The translations under genes and the position numbers were made by a program. A stretch of 64,000 nt of DNA from Cyprinodon diabolis (lineage: Eukaryota; Chordata; Actinopteri; Cyprinodontiformes; Cyprinodontidae), in contig CM060068.1 of NCBI GenBank assembly GCA_030533445.1, forward strand, positions 18,505,479 to 18,569,478. Direction: 5' to 3'. A model generated the notes under the pieces. The model ran no database searches and was not told the origin of the DNA. It was given only the letters and a program-made list of their open reading frames with translations. Each line of letters begins with the position of its first letter. The first letter of the stretch is position 1. Positions 42,016 to 55,520 of this stretch are shown piece after piece.

Positions 42016-43398
42016 GTTTGGTGTTTATATATTTCATTCTCGCCCAGGTGTAATCCAAAGTTTAACTGAAGGCTGTGAATTACAGTTTACCTCGTAATTA
42101 TTCTTATCCTGGTTGATTAAAGTTTGAAGAAATTTTTCATTTTACCATGTTTTTATTTCTAGGCTGACTAGGAAGAAAGTGTGGTAGAACGAAGCTAAAA
42201 TAGGTTTGAGAGGGTTGTCAAGCAAAACACTTTGACTTTATGGCACTGCACAAAAAAATTTACTCAGGAACTGCTTCCTGGCGTTTGGATTAAAAAAAAT
42301 TTTTATTGACCTTATGTAAGCATTTTTTTTCAAGACACCAAATGTTTTCATTTTAACATTAATCTTAAAAAAACAATAAATAAGAGCTTAAAATATGTTT
42401 TACTCTATGTTATCAATCCATACAACACATGACTATTTTAATAATTCAACTTTTTTAAGAGGTTCCTATGCTTAGTAGGCAACTGATCGGTCAATGTCCT
42501 TATTTAAATAAGCCATACTAAGTCAATATTATATATAGGCTAGTGGTAAAGTGCTGAGTGTGCTTTTCTCTACTGTAATTATTTGAGTTTGTTGCAGATA
42601 AAGTAGCTTTTGTACATTTTTTACAAAGGCAGTGAGTCTATAGGCTTCTTAGAGAGCGAGCAGTGACAAGCTGGAGGAGTCTGTGATGAATGTGGAACCA
42701 AGAAAGCCGTTAATCTTGGGGTAATTATTTTAATGAACTTGGATGAAAAAAAAACACTTTACTTTGAGTAAAACTCAAACTTTAAATGATATTGTCGGAA
42801 TTGATGGTGATAACAGTTTATAATTCTGCAAGGTTTTCCTAGTAAAATTGACCCTGTTTAATTTACTCACCATCTGCTACATTAAAAGTGTGAAAACTGT
42901 TCGCCTACTCATACGTACAGTCACTAACTCCAGCCTTGAAACGCAGCTCACCGTTGTAGGGGATCAAACTCAACAGCTCTTTGTCATCTTCCCCGAGCCG
43001 TTCCTAAGCAGTTTGTTTGGCATGTCGACGTTCATTGTCTCATTGTGAAGGATTCTATCAGTCAGGGAGTGTGTGAGGAGAGCTGCACGTGGTCTGCTTA
43101 CAATGCTTTGGAGGCGGGTATGTGTCACAGTCAGAAATCAGCACAGCTTTGTTTTTGGTGAAACTGTTCGGCTTTACTTTAACATTTAATGGGTTTAACT
43201 GAATAAACTACATTTCTTAATGAGCCAATTTAGAACCAGCCACTGGAATATTATATACAAAATATAAAATGCTGCTATTGCTGTACTGGCAACATTACGC
43301 GCAAAGCATAAATTAACTCCCAGTGTGCCTCATTAATATGCAGAGGTCAAGTATGTACTACTACAGTAAGATATAAAAGCCTGTTTAGTTTCTCTATG
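41973..43398. other. TA run and non-coding spacer
   Basis: Starts with the right part of the TA microsatellite (to about 42,009). No gene recognised in the remainder. Confidence 0.5.
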
Positions 43399-43612
43399 CC
43401 GGTGGTAGGCAATGTCAGCCATCCAGTGCCACTGCCCTGCAGCTTTTGCATGCATCGCTGCTACAGCACACCTGGGAAAAAAAGGCTAGATAACCTCCTT
43501 GGCATGTCGGGAAGTTTAGCAAAGGCCTGGCCATTAACCATTCGTTTCTTTCAGGTGTGTTGTTGGAGGGATGCATGCAAAAGCTGCAGGACAGTGACAC
43601 TAGAAGACCAAC
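43399..43612. mobile_element. Palindromic miniature element
   Basis: The left half (cagtgccactgccctgcagc, ttttgcatgcatcgctgc, cagcacacctg) is mirrored by the right half (caggtgtgttg, ggatgcatgcaaaagctgca, ggacagtgacac). Arms of about 60-70 bp surround a short centre. It matches a fold-back miniature repeat that is widespread in fish. The open frames on both strands are consequences of the palindrome. Confidence 0.65.
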
Positions 43613-44240
43613 ATCGCTGAATCCTGCTCTACATTTAACGATAATGCAAGAAGATTAGTAGCCTTGATTTTTTTTTTGTTTGAATTACAACCTGCCACTG
43701 TAGCTGGTGCATTGTTAAAATCTATTTGTCACTTCTTACATTTACCTGCATTTGGGCAGTTGGGTTGCAAATTTCCACCCCTGAGGAATTCATGTGACAG
43801 AGTGGGTAAAAGCTACAATTAATTAATAAAATAAAATAAGCCAAAAAACTGGATAAGCTTCCCACCAAGGTGTCTATATGATAAAATATGGGAAAACAGG
43901 TCCACAGTAAACGTATTATATTGAGATGATAATCAATGTATAGATAAGTGGATTATCTTGGATCATTAATAAACAGCAACAACAAATCACATCAACTTTT
44001 AGCACATATTCATGTTATATATGTATATCTATGATTTTTAAATGTATATCAAAACATATATATAAATATACATATATATATAAATACCATGGAGTTAATG
44101 TTTCAATGTTTCTGTTTATCTTGTTTTTTCCTTTTCTCTCTCTCTAGGATCGTGCTTTAGAAGTGTTTTATTTAATAAGGACATAGCAGATATGTTTGGC
44201 TGCAGTTTATTGTGTTTTAATTTTCCACGTTGGCACGCAG

Positions 44241-44310
44241 ATCTTATGATCAGCTGGACTTTGGAGTTTCAGCTCCAGAGCGGAGCTCAATGTTCTCGCT
44301 GAGCAAACAG
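44241..44310 (+). CDS. Candidate exon of unidentified gene
   Basis: 70 nt between acceptor ggcacgcag and donor aacag|gtcag, reading SYDQLDFGVSAPERSSMFSL then SKQ in the frame that needs two bases from an upstream exon. It ends in phase 0, which fits the candidate exon at 44919. Amino-acid composition is protein-like, but I do not recognise a family, and the ATG within the upstream intron sequence (44230) is not needed. Confidence 0.25.
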
Positions 44311-44918
44311 GTCAGATATTCAGATTCCTCTCCTGCAAGGATATCAAAGGCTTTTCCTTCACTTGGTCAATATTTAATTGGAGTTTTCTTTTTTGGGAAA
44401 TACCCTGCTGTGCTTTCTGTATCCCAGGTTTACTCCTGCAGTCCTTTCAGTTTTTCTCAGAAAGCTGCCTTAAAAACACATGTAAAAAGTGACAAAGATC
44501 ATGCACTTAGTGAGTCTTCATCAAGCAGCTGCACTGTGACTCAATTTAATGCCATTTCACGCCTTTTTCTGCTTGCTACCGGCTCTTCAGCCAGCAGTCC
44601 GCCTCGATAAATGAGTCCTCCTCCTCCTCTGGCAGGCTCCCCTGTGGGGTGTGGCCTGAGGACAGACAACGGACAATGGTGTTCCTAAATCCCAACCCCC
44701 CCAATATGCTCCCTGCATCATTACACTCCTGCTGCCCCACCCTGTTTCCTCAGTCCCCAGAGGTTTAGATCCTGTAACGAGCACACCGTGGGGAGCATCT
44801 GTTCCTCTCAGTTTTTCCTCTTCCTTTTGTCTTTGGCAGCATCTCTTAGCTCTTAATTCTAACAAAATTCACCCAATCACTCACATTTATGAGCTCCCTT
44901 CTTTGTGTTTTCATGCAG

Positions 44919-44997
44919 GTGAGCAGGCAGAAGGAGTCAAGCCAGAGACCAGGTCCCACTGTGCAGATATCTGAGATGCTCATGACCCACCTGACAG
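44919..44997 (+). CDS. Candidate exon of unidentified gene
   Basis: 79 nt between acceptor tcatgcag and donor ctgacag|gtcagt, reading VSRQKESSQRPGPTVQISEM then LMTHLT, leaving phase 1. Compatible in phase with 44241-44310. No family recognised. Either a pair of internal exons of the gene that may start at 22078, or alternative 5' exons of the downstream gene, or chance. Confidence 0.25.
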
Positions 44998-45479
44998 GTC
45001 AGTGCACAACTGCAGACACCTTCAGACACATAACACGATTAGAAGCTGAGAGCGCAGGTTAATAAAGCTCACCTGGAGAGAATGTGTTGGTATTCGAGAG
45101 GGAAACCAAAGATCTCAATGATCTTTTGGAAAGAGTTCCTCAGATTTTGACATTAGGGCTCTTTTAAGGTTTTCCATCATAAATAAATATATAGCAGCTG
45201 AAAACCCATTTTCTATGCTCTGCTAACATGTCAGCAGATCCCAGGTATTCTGATCATGACATCTGAAATGGGAAACATCAGAGAGTATGTCTATTTTATC
45301 CTAGCTGCATCATTGCTGTTAGACAGCGACTTCTTTAGCCACATTTAGTTTTTATGATCTGGTCGACATTTGCCCCTTTTGCAATACAATACACAAAATT
45401 CCACATTATTAAGCTTAAATTGATTGGTTTGCCACAACCAATTGAAATCTTTTACTATTTGTGTGATTGGTTAAATGGG

Positions 45480-45815
45480 GGGCTGCTCAGTGGTGCAGTG
45501 GGTAGCACTGCTGCCTTGCAGCAAGAAAGTTCTGGGTTAGATTCTGCAAACTTTCTGCATGGAGTTTGCATGTTCTCCCTGAGTATGCGTGGGTTCTCTC
45601 CGGGTACTCCGGCTTCCTCCCACAGTCCAAAAACATGACTGTCAGGTTAATTGACTTCTCTAAATTCTCCTTAGGTGTGAGTGTGTGCGTGAATGGTTGT
45701 TTGTCCTGTTTGTCTCTGTGTTGCCCTGTGATGGACTCACCCATTGACAGCTGGAAGTAGGCACCAGCACCCCTCACAACCCCACTTGGGATTAAGCGTG
45801 TTAGAAGATGGATGG
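45480..45815 (+). repeat. SINE-like composite repeat
   Basis: ggctgctcagtggtgcagtg and gtagcactgctgccttgcag start a tRNA-like head with a B-box-like gttctgggttagattctgc. Then follow tgcatggagtttgcatgttc, ctccggcttcctcccacagt and ccaaaaacatgac, with a gatggatgg tail. I recognise this as a very common teleost interspersed repeat. Open frames on both strands here are artefacts. Confidence 0.75.
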
Positions 45816-47499
45816 ATGGTTAAATGGGATGAGAGACTTTGTTAGCTGTAGCAGGTTCCTGTCTGCTGGACTCCTTAGAATGCAGCTAAAACTTAACTAA
45901 CACAGAACAGAGGCAGGTTTATGAAGCAGGAGAAGTTTTGAATGACTTTCTGTATCCACAAGATCAACTGGAACTCCGTTAAATTTGTTAGGAGACTTTC
46001 AACAAGTCCTTTCAACAGTAATTTTTGCTCCCTTCTTAAAAATCATCAGCCTTGCTAACTAGCACTTTGCAAGTTTCCTCTAATAATGTGAGGATTCATG
46101 TTTTGTGATCAGCTCCTTGTGTTTGAGGTTTGAAAGCCTCTTTACCATCCCACTAAAGTTAAGCTTCCTATAAAGATTTAGTATTTGAATTCCCAGCTGT
46201 AGTTTTGGATTTAGGTAGAGCAAAAGCAATGTTTTAAGTTTGCTAAGGTTATGAATAATTTTCAGTCCCACTCTGTGTTTATAAAGCGGATGTTTGAGTT
46301 ACTTAGAAACAGTCAGAATATTCCTTCTATACTGAGGACTTGTATTGTGGAATTTTACAGCTTTTTAAACAGCATGTTTAAAGCATATGCATCACTTTGA
46401 TGATAATCAATTTCAAATTAGTGTTAATTTTAACTCTACAAAGAAACAGCTTAGGTACTTTAATCAACATCAGAAAAAACGCCTTCCTTGGAACACCCCC
46501 TTTATATTTGCAATAGATTTTCTACGTCAGTTATTTTGTCTAAACACAAACATCCATAATGCAATGGTTTATAAATCCACTTTTGCATCAAATCCCTTAT
46601 TTTAGTTGACACTTCCAAGTAGGTGAACTTGATTTACTTCCCTAAAGTTAGAGATTTTTTTTAAAGAACATGCCTACAGGAAAACCTCTGCACAATAATT
46701 CTTTTTTGTGGCATTGTTGTCAGATTTAAGCTTGTTTTAGTAAACACATATCTATGGCATCATTTGATTGAAAAGTCCATGTCTGTAGTCATCCATGCAA
46801 AGTTACATGAAAACAAACAAAAAAGAAAAATCAGAAAAGACAGGAAAATAGTATTTTGTTTGTTTTTCATCTTTAATAACCAAAAATTATTTGCAGTTAC
46901 AGTAACTGGTTAGAAATGTAGTGTCACTTTGTCAGAGAGCGCAGCATCGAAATCATGTTTGGTTTAATTTTTGCAGTCGTTTTTAGATCTTTTGAGCAGC
47001 AGTAGCAGTTTTTTTTTTTTTTTTTTATAGGTGTTACAGATCATTTATCTTAATCTATTCTCCTCCTGGTATTGGAACTGGTTCTACAGCGGAATTTTTC
47101 TCCATGGTCGGTGATAAAACACATAAATATGTGTAATACTGAATTTATCTCCTACAGTAGATTCATGGGCACCATATTTGTATCTCTGATTCTTTACTAA
47201 AAGGCTGAATTTAAACACCATGTTCTGCTGCTGTATTCGTCTCTCCGAGCTACAAAGGGTATTTTTATGCCTCGCCTACACGTGACTGTTCAACAAGATG
47301 CTTTGATTTGACCGGCTGCACGCTCTGATGTTTCATTTTGCATCATGCAGCCCAAAGCCATGTGTCACAGTTGGCTTGGACCAAACTGATTACTGATTTT
47401 GGTCCAAACGGATTTTCTCTAGTGCAGAAATGGTCTGTCCTACTTACAGAGACACCACTGCAGCCCAACCTGCTGTTTCCAGCTGGTGCTGCTTTAAAA
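45816..47499. other. Non-coding spacer
   Basis: AT-rich; no exon or repeat family recognised. Confidence 0.5.
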
Positions 47500-48170
47500 T
47501 ACCCCCTCCAACCCCCAACACACTATCCCCTTCCTCCTCCTCCTCCTCCATCTCTTCTCCTCTCCTTTCATTTCATTTCATCTCTCGTTGCTCCGCCTAT
47601 GATTCCCCGCTTCGTCCCTCCCCCTGCTCTCCGAGCTGAAACCTCTGCTGCGTCAGACACCTCCATTCATGAAAAGTGTGACGTGAGCAGGTCCTCAGCG
47701 ACACTGAGAGGATCCACGCCGCCCACCGACTCACAGCTCAGGTGCTGCGGGAGTCACAGGGATGCCTGCCTGTTTTTCCCTCTGTCCCTTTCTGGACGTT
47801 TCTTCCTGGTCTCTTCCTAGTTTTCCTCCCCAGGGTTTCCAAACTGACCTCCATCCCATCCTCAGAGCCGAGACGGGACCATGAATCTGAGCCGTGTCTG
47901 CTGTGAGTAATCTGATAATGATGTGAAGGTGTCTCTCCTTCTCCTTCTTGGCTGATTTGCATCTATTATCATACATGTATAGAAGAGAAGGGGCTCGTGC
48001 CGTTTGTGTATGTCTGGGGGTTTTGGTGTGTGTTCGGCAGCGGTGCTGCAGGAGTGTGTTGAGCAGTCGTGCGTCGGTGCGCGTTGGAGCTATTTTCGGC
48101 TCGGCAGTGAAGCCGCTGCTGCATTTTGATGCAGTGTTATCTGTGCCCTCTGAAGGACAGGTGATGTAGG
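47500..48170 (+). promoter_or_regulatory. GC-richer promoter-like region with possible non-coding first exon
   Basis: A pyrimidine-rich (CCT/CTT) stretch at 47,510-47,620 is followed by CpG-containing sequence and the short ATG frame MNLSRVCCE at 47,881, which meets a strong donor-like gtgagtaat at 47,902. The phase does not fit the coding frame of the map3k13 exon at 61,481, so if transcribed this would be an untranslated first exon. Assignment to map3k13 is inference from position only. Confidence 0.3.
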
Positions 48171-51100
48171 GTAAAGCATCACTCCTCAATTTAGTTTTTT
48201 TTTTTTATTTCATTCGCTCAGACAGATTATTTCAATATAACCTAAAGGTTTTTCTGGGACTAATATTATTGTACACAAATCACACTCATCATGAGTGTGT
48301 CATTTAGCCTAAACGAACCCACTCTGCCTGCTTTAGTAGCTTTGCTTTTCCTCCTCCTGTTTGCACCAGACTTTTAGTTTGCTCGGCAGCTGGAAAGCTC
48401 AGAGTATGCCTACCTCTGTCCTCTGCTAAGCATGTTTATATAACTGTGGAGGATGAATAGCCAGCGGTCGGGCTTTAGAAGAGAGGAAGAGGAGGGGTGG
48501 TGCAGATTCACTCCTCCATCCTTTTTTTCTGTTTTTGAATTGGACCAAAATTAAATAAAGTCAGACTTTGAGATTTATATATGTGTGTTTCTCAGACCAG
48601 GCAGGGATCATAGAAAGCTTGGAACCACCAGGAGCACTAATGTATATTGATTTCCTGGCTTTCTGCTGTAGCAGACCCAGTCCCTCTGGACTCTTATGAC
48701 CCACTTTTCTGCTCTTTAGCCTTGTGGATTTCCATCTTGCATCCATATAAAAAAATGGTGTCAGTCACAGCCAGCCTCTTGTAATATGCATGTTGGTCTG
48801 TCTCTGTTCTTGTTGTTAGCAGTCCAGGCAGACCGTCCCATTAAAGCAGCACAAGGGGAGTTGTTGTGGTGGCAGCTGCTCTGGTGTTGCAGGGTTTTGT
48901 TTTCTGTGGTTGTGTGTGTGCTGTTGTCTCCTGGTCGCGTCGGGCAGACGGGCCCAGTTCACACGGAGCCGGCTCCTCTTGTGCCCTTTGTTGTCGCTCT
49001 GGGAGACTTTCCCATCAGAGCTCGGTCGGTACAGTAATGTGCCGCCGGCAGCAACAGTAGCTGCAGAAAGCTAGTCATTTTTGTTTCATTTTCCATTCAG
49101 ATTATTCTGCTTTAGTCTTTTTCTTGTGTTTTGGTTTTATTGGGACCAATGGTTTTCCTTGATCGCCTCTTTAGCCTTCCATCCCTTTACCTATTTCACC
49201 ATAAAAAGAGAGAGCTTAAGTTGTCATTAATTACTGGGACTAAAACTACTGCATGACCCAAAAGGATGATTTTAAACTCTTTGTATATGGTATAGTTTTT
49301 TTATGCCCTGTTTTGGATAAGTAAAGTAAAATAAATAGGAGAGTAGTGTTTTTATTTTGAGACTTCGCTGCTTGTGCCATTCTCTAAATGTTTATGGTTC
49401 TATTTTGAGACACCCAGTCCATAAATGTCTTTGCTTTTTAGGAAATGTAAGTCTAAAAGAGTTTGGCACCGAGCATAAAGTTATAGCAAAAAGAAAGAGC
49501 AACCTAATTCGGTTTTAATGTTTTGGATACCTGAATATAATGACCAGGTCTTCATCGGGTTTTTAGATAACAGAGTTTTAAGCAATTGATCACAAATCGA
49601 GTGGAGATTCAGCTTTTTATTTATTTATTTTTTATTACATTTGCTGAATAATCATCTTTATCACTGTAATTGAAGTCAACTGGTATTATTCCAAGTACTG
49701 GATGTTGCAGCAAATTCACCCTGACATCAAACTGTGTGATGGTTAGCAACAAGGCATTAGCACAGAGCTAAATATCAGGCTGAAGAGGCCTTACCTAGAA
49801 AGGTCAAGTTTTTGACATGACATTTAGAAAAAGCTGAACAACTATTGCCTTCTTTTCCTCTTCCTATGACTCTTCTTTTCAAATAAGTGAGTTGGAGTGA
49901 AACACAAAGCTTCCCTTAGATCGATGAGACCAAAATAAAGATGTCTGGCCACACTGGATTTGTTTCTCAGGCCCAGAAGCAGGACATGTAGTCATTTCAT
50001 CAACCATAACTAGGGGTGATTACAGAAGTATTTTATTCTACATATCCTATTGCTAGAATTAGGCTAAAACTGCAGGAGCAGGAAGGAGCTCAATTAATTA
50101 TTATGTTCTAATGGTTCTTCAAAATGTCAAAGACTCATAAACAAACAAAATCTTGTTCAAACTATTGCTAGTTTCATAAAAAAAAACTCCACAGAGGGGG
50201 ACAGCTCTTACATTTTGAGTAATAAATTATAAAAGATTGAAATCCAAAGTGATTTTTGACACATTTTGGTTTTAATTAAGATAATTTCACAGCCTAATAA
50301 AAAAAAAAGGGAAATGAAGTCCTGATATATAAATGAAAAAGCTTTTTCACCCACACTGTAGTTGCTGACATTAGCCTCTGCATGGCCCTGCGATCTGGCT
50401 CTGCCTCACTCAGAGCCTGGAGAATGAAGCTGACGTGTCTTCAGTTATTTATTTTCTCCAGTTCTGGCTGGTACCAGCTGCGGCTATTTGAGGCTCCAAT
50501 CCTGTGTGTGTTCGGAGCGCTAATGATTTACTGCCTCTCTGTCTCAGACATTTGGCGGATTCCTCCAGAACATGACGTTGAATCCATCAGCTCTGACAAC
50601 ATGGTTTGCTAAACTCCCATCTGATCCACCTGATCAAAACAAAACAAAACAAGCAAAATAAAAACAATAACATTTCCCCCACCTGGTCTTTTGCTTGGGA
50701 TTGCAGTCAAAGCATTGACCTCGTTTGTGTTTGAAATGTACCTACCGCTAAGCAGGTGTTGTAGGTGGCCTCCTTTTCTTTCCAGCCATTATTGGGTATT
50801 TAGTTCTGCACAAATGAGTCACCAGCAGGTTCAGAATAGGAAGAAAGAGGGATTATTGGGAGAGATTTTTGAACCACAAATTGCGTTTCCCACACCGGCA
50901 GATTATTTCTTTCACCTGCTTACTGTTTGCAGACACTACAGAGACAGAAAAACAGATTTATCCGTATAATCAAATCAAACTAGTGAGAGTCAAAACCTTT
51001 TTTTCACTTCTGAATACCTTCTACTTTTTACTACTTGAACTGTAGCTCTGGCCTCTGCGAATTCTGAGTATGTGGATTGTGTTTTATAACTCTTGTTTAC

Positions 51101-54100
51101 TCACACAGTGAGCAGAGGCCTTGAACGGTCCATAGTCTGGGGAAACAAGTACAGATATCAGAGTTTAGCTCTTCAACTATGACCGAGAAAAACAGACTAT
51201 CACATGCTCTGTGGAGACCAGCGCAACTCTCACCATCTGTTTGTCTGGAGAGAGGAGGCGGAGTGGGACCGAAACTTTGCAGTGCAGGTATTTGTCCCAG
51301 AAATGAGCTTCAGATGTTGAGAGAAGTCAATACTTCCTATAGCCATGTGACGCAGCTCTCAGAGCTGCGCATCCATGGTGTTTATAGCGCTACCATATTG
51401 AATCTTTCTTTACTATATAACTGTGGCTGTATCAGTTGAGTGGAGAGGATCTGTTTGAGTTTTAGTCTTCTAATAGATCTGGGCTATTTTAACGTATGTG
51501 TTTACCTTGATCTAACTAGTCTGTTGTAACCCTGGTATAATGTTTAGTCAGGCTTGTTGTTTTTTTGCTTTAAATTTAGCTCAATCCTTCCTTTTAACCA
51601 ACATTTTCTCATTTTACTTTTCTTTTTTAGAGCAGATGAATGATTTTACTCCAAACACCACATTGTTGTTATTAAAGCAACATTTCTGGGGCTGGTTGTG
51701 TTCAACAGCTTCATGAGTTTGGCCTTCAGCCTCTACAAAGCAGAGCATCGAATGGGATCAAGCTTGACTGCCAGCATAGGGTTAGGATGGATGCTGTGTC
51801 GACATGGTAACACATGAACGATGAGGTGGGATAGACGCTAAATTTGTTCTTTGTTGGAGGCGCAGCTGTCACCTGAAAAGAGGTTCCCCCCATGGGTTGG
51901 TCCCAGCAGGGCTCCTACTAATGAGGAGATGAGCCACATAGGCACAGATGCGAGCACAAATGTTATGTCTGTGGAAGTGAAGAGTCTTCATTCTGGCGTT
52001 CATACTAACTGGACATTTCAGCTGCTGTTTGTAAAGATACTACAGCCTTCCTTCCCCAGTGGATTGCTGGGAGTAGTGGGATTATTGGATCTAGCCAGAC
52101 ACGCCCAGGGCATGTGTGTGTGTGAACCTGATCCCCTCCCCTGCATCTCCACCAACTGCTTGGCACGAACACACTCACTTAATAAGGGATACAGTAACTG
52201 CTGCTCCCTTGAGTAAAATGTATCTCTAATTAAAAATTTCCAACCCATTAAGCAGGAATTTGCCTTTTAAAAAAAGAAAAAGGTTTCTAAATAATCTTCA
52301 GAAATCTGGATGTGTTTGTTTGACTCTGTCTCTGTAACCCTGCGGAGGGATTAAAGGATCAGCTCCTGATAATTTCTCCCCCTCTGTCCCTCCCTATCTG
52401 GCTGATTCTCTGTAATATTCATCCTGCTTAGGTGGTGCATCGTGTCCTCCTCTGAACCAATATCCATGCTTTTTAAACTCTGCTTTTTAATCATCATAAA
52501 GCGGCAGTTTGTGTCCCTGTCTCAGTCACGATGTCTTTCGGAAAGTCCTGTAAATAAATGACTAGGTAAATGAAACCCTCTCCATCAGGCTCACAGATCT
52601 TCCATTAGAGATTGATGAAAGGCACCAAGAGGTTTCTTTCCTCCTCTTGGTGTCAGGAAACAGACATAAGAGGTTGGGAGGCATCTGCGCTCTGTGGTCA
52701 TTAATCAGCCGAGATAATTGTAGAGTTTCAGTTGAGCTACAGGGGTTACCGTACATCTTTATGCCGCTGCCTGGCCGACCACATCCACCCACTGCAGGGT
52801 CAACGTCAGAAGGCCAGCTATGAGGATTGTATGCGAGGTGGAATTACACCGCCGGTCCTCGACTCGCACGGTTCGTTTGTCTCTACTTTGGTAGGGATGG
52901 ATTTATTGGATACCTGAGAGAGCGTTCTCTCCTTCCCCTGCACTCTCAGCAGGCTGCTTCCACAAACGCCTGCATTATAGATGAGCTTCTGGCAGCTGCC
53001 ACACTCTCACAGCGCTCAGGTTACCCCCAGTGGATACACAGAGATATACTACATGGGTTTGCACAAACATGCAAACATTAGCTACACTACTGCCCATAAA
53101 TCTTCACGTAGCTTCCAAAAGTCAATATTTCACGTATTCGGATAAATTGGTCTTTGACATTTTTCTCTGGACATCTGAAAGCTTTTATTAGCTGCTTATT
53201 AAAATCACTTAAAAGAAAATTAGAAAGTCTGTCTGTTGGAAGTAAGATTAAGGGTAGTTTCTAGATTTCGTATTGGTACTACTATTTTTTTTTATTATCC
53301 TTTTAAGGGATGACCTTAACTTGTCCATCTCAAAATGTTTTTAAAGATATATAAGATATATAATCTAAATTTGCAGACGTCCAGTTCTTATAGCAGATTC
53401 TGTCTTATCATGCAGCACTGTTGTTTGGAACATCAGAGCAGCATTTAAAATATGTTTTAGTTCTCTTCCTATCACAAATAATCAATAATTGTTAGTTTAT
53501 TAATAATTAATGTTGACATATTGTGAGAAAGCAGGTGCTCTAAAAAAGTGATTTTTACAAATTTAAAATGACAACAATTTACAATATTTAACTTACCGTA
53601 TATCACTGATTAGCAGTGGTAACAATGCTAAGCAGTTATGTCAAAGGTTCTCCTCAGGAAAATGTACTTTTTCTTAATGCTAACATTTCCTAAAGGCGGC
53701 AAACTTTCCCAAATTTAACAAGCTTGAAAACCGCAAAGGATAAAAATGTGCAGCTGTTCTATTTTTTGTTCAGCCTTCCTGTTATTCGTTGAATGTCTTG
53801 CTCTCCCTTGAGCTCACTAACTGCCTGATTGAACTGCAGAAAGGCATCACCATCATTAAAAATACAGTTTTTCTTTAAATAGCCTCATATATCTAAATTC
53901 AAACAACTCAGTTAGTGAAATTAGCTATGATTAAGTGATTTTCAATCCGTAACGTACTTCACCAAAGAGTGTTGCTATCAGTAGCACTTTGGATGCGGTT
54001 TTCAGCTGCTCCTCAATCAGGGCCGATGTTTGGGTCATTATTGAATTTCTCTCTTTCAAACTATCATTGGGTTGCAAAAGTTTAACTTTTTTATTTGTAC

Positions 54101-55321
54101 AAAGATCCTGCCATTTTACAGCTGATTACTAAATATACCACGCAGTTTGTACAATGTTAAAAACCACAGTGGGCAACAAGTATTATAGCATTTTTTTATT
54201 TCTGGCAACTCCTAGAGGCATTTATTGAAATAAAAACACACTGACATGAAGTCTTACTGATGAATCTGGCCTGAGGTCATGAAGTTGAAGAGCAGAAAGA
54301 ATTAAAACTATGTGATCTGTATTTTTGCTTTCATAGTGCAGTGTTTACTATTTAACAGTCCTAACCTGTAATTAAAAAATCCAACATTAATCATGACTAA
54401 GAATTTAGGAGACATATTTTATGAAATCTCTTTTATAATCTTTCCATCCTTATTCTCAATTCTACAACCAACAGTTTTCAAACAATTTCTTATTTAAAGG
54501 CAAAAAAAATTGAGCCGTTGTTACACTTCCCCGGACAGATCTGTCTACCAAAACCAATCAAACATCACATCCACGACTCATACAGGAGGAACCCAGGTCT
54601 GAAGCGCTGCAGGTCTCACTTTAGGTCAGCGTTCGTGATGCAACAACAGGAAAGAAACTGCGCAACAATAAGGTTCTAGTCTACAGACAGAACACACATG
54701 TATGTCTCCTGTTTCTAAGATTATCTTGAAAATCAGAAAATTATCTTGAAAAACCGAAAGCATCATGCCTACAGTCAGACCTGGTGGCCTAGGGCTGTTT
54801 TTCTCTTTAAGCAAAGCAATGATGACTCAGAATTTTCCTCCCAACCAGTAAATCCTAAAGAAGGTCCCACCTGTAGTTCCTGGCCTGAAGGTTAAAAACA
54901 GCGTTTGTGCGACGGATCAATGGTCCAAATAAATAACCGCAATTCTACCTCTGGTTATACAAAAAACAAAAACAACAAGGATTGTTTTGAGCTTAAACAG
55001 GCCACTGTTAATAAGAAAAAAAATGAATGTGGTTTAATTAAAACAGTTCTATGAAGAGTGGCTGATATTCCTCAAAGAGACCTCCATTTTTTATTCTGAA
55101 CAGGAGTGACCCTCTTTTGTTAAACTGATAGTTTTGCTTCTGAAGGTATGTGTGGTGCTGCTCTACCACAGAATCTACGGTAAGCAGAGAGAGTGGGCCA
55201 TGTGTGCCAGATGTCTTTTCTCTCAACCTTTAACCCTTCTGTTGCCGGTCAGGGATCCCAGGAAAGCCCCAGTCTTATCTGTATCTGTGTGCAGCTGCTC
55301 TGATCTAGCTGTTTGCTTTAG
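48171..55321. other. Long non-coding stretch upstream of DIRS element
   Basis: No exon or transposon that I can support. Some parts (48,780-49,060, 50,370-50,610, 52,730-53,060) are less AT-rich and have short open frames without family motifs; they may be conserved regulatory sequence of the flanking gene. Confidence 0.45.
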
Positions 55322-55520
55322 GTTCTCTTTCATAGCATTCGTTTCGTGTCTCACATTGGGAACGCCTCCAGCGTGACCTCATCAGAAGCTCCTTTTACAT
55401 TACGCCAGCCAGGATTGACTGGAAAATAAGTCTGTCAGTGTCAGAGAGGGCAAGGTCCCTCCCCCTATAAATAGGGCTGACACTGTGCTGCTTGTTATTC
55501 AAAAACCTCTTCTCGCAACG
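55322..55520 (+). repeat. DIRS left inverted terminal repeat
   Basis: Starts GTTCTCTTTCATAGCATTCG. From gtgtctcacattggg onward it matches the reverse complement of the right repeat through gcttgttattcaaaa and, after a gap, ctcgcaacg. The outermost part differs from the right repeat: the right one has an additional taggttactttcgtaaccc block. Confidence 0.9.
55465..55473 (+). promoter_or_regulatory. TATA box in DIRS left repeat
   Basis: ctataaata followed by gggctgac lies inside the left terminal repeat, about 400 bp before the gag-like ATG. Being in an inverted repeat, a copy points outward-inward from the right end as well (ctatttatag at about 61049-61058). Confidence 0.45.

Noticed and set aside
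44587..44865. 92-codon minus-strand frame
   Set aside because: No motif, antisense to the intron between the two candidate exons, and no regulatory context.
47338..47820. 160-codon proline/serine-rich frame and minus-strand partner
   Set aside because: Driven by CCT-rich sequence; no motif, overlapping frames on both strands, no splice or start support.
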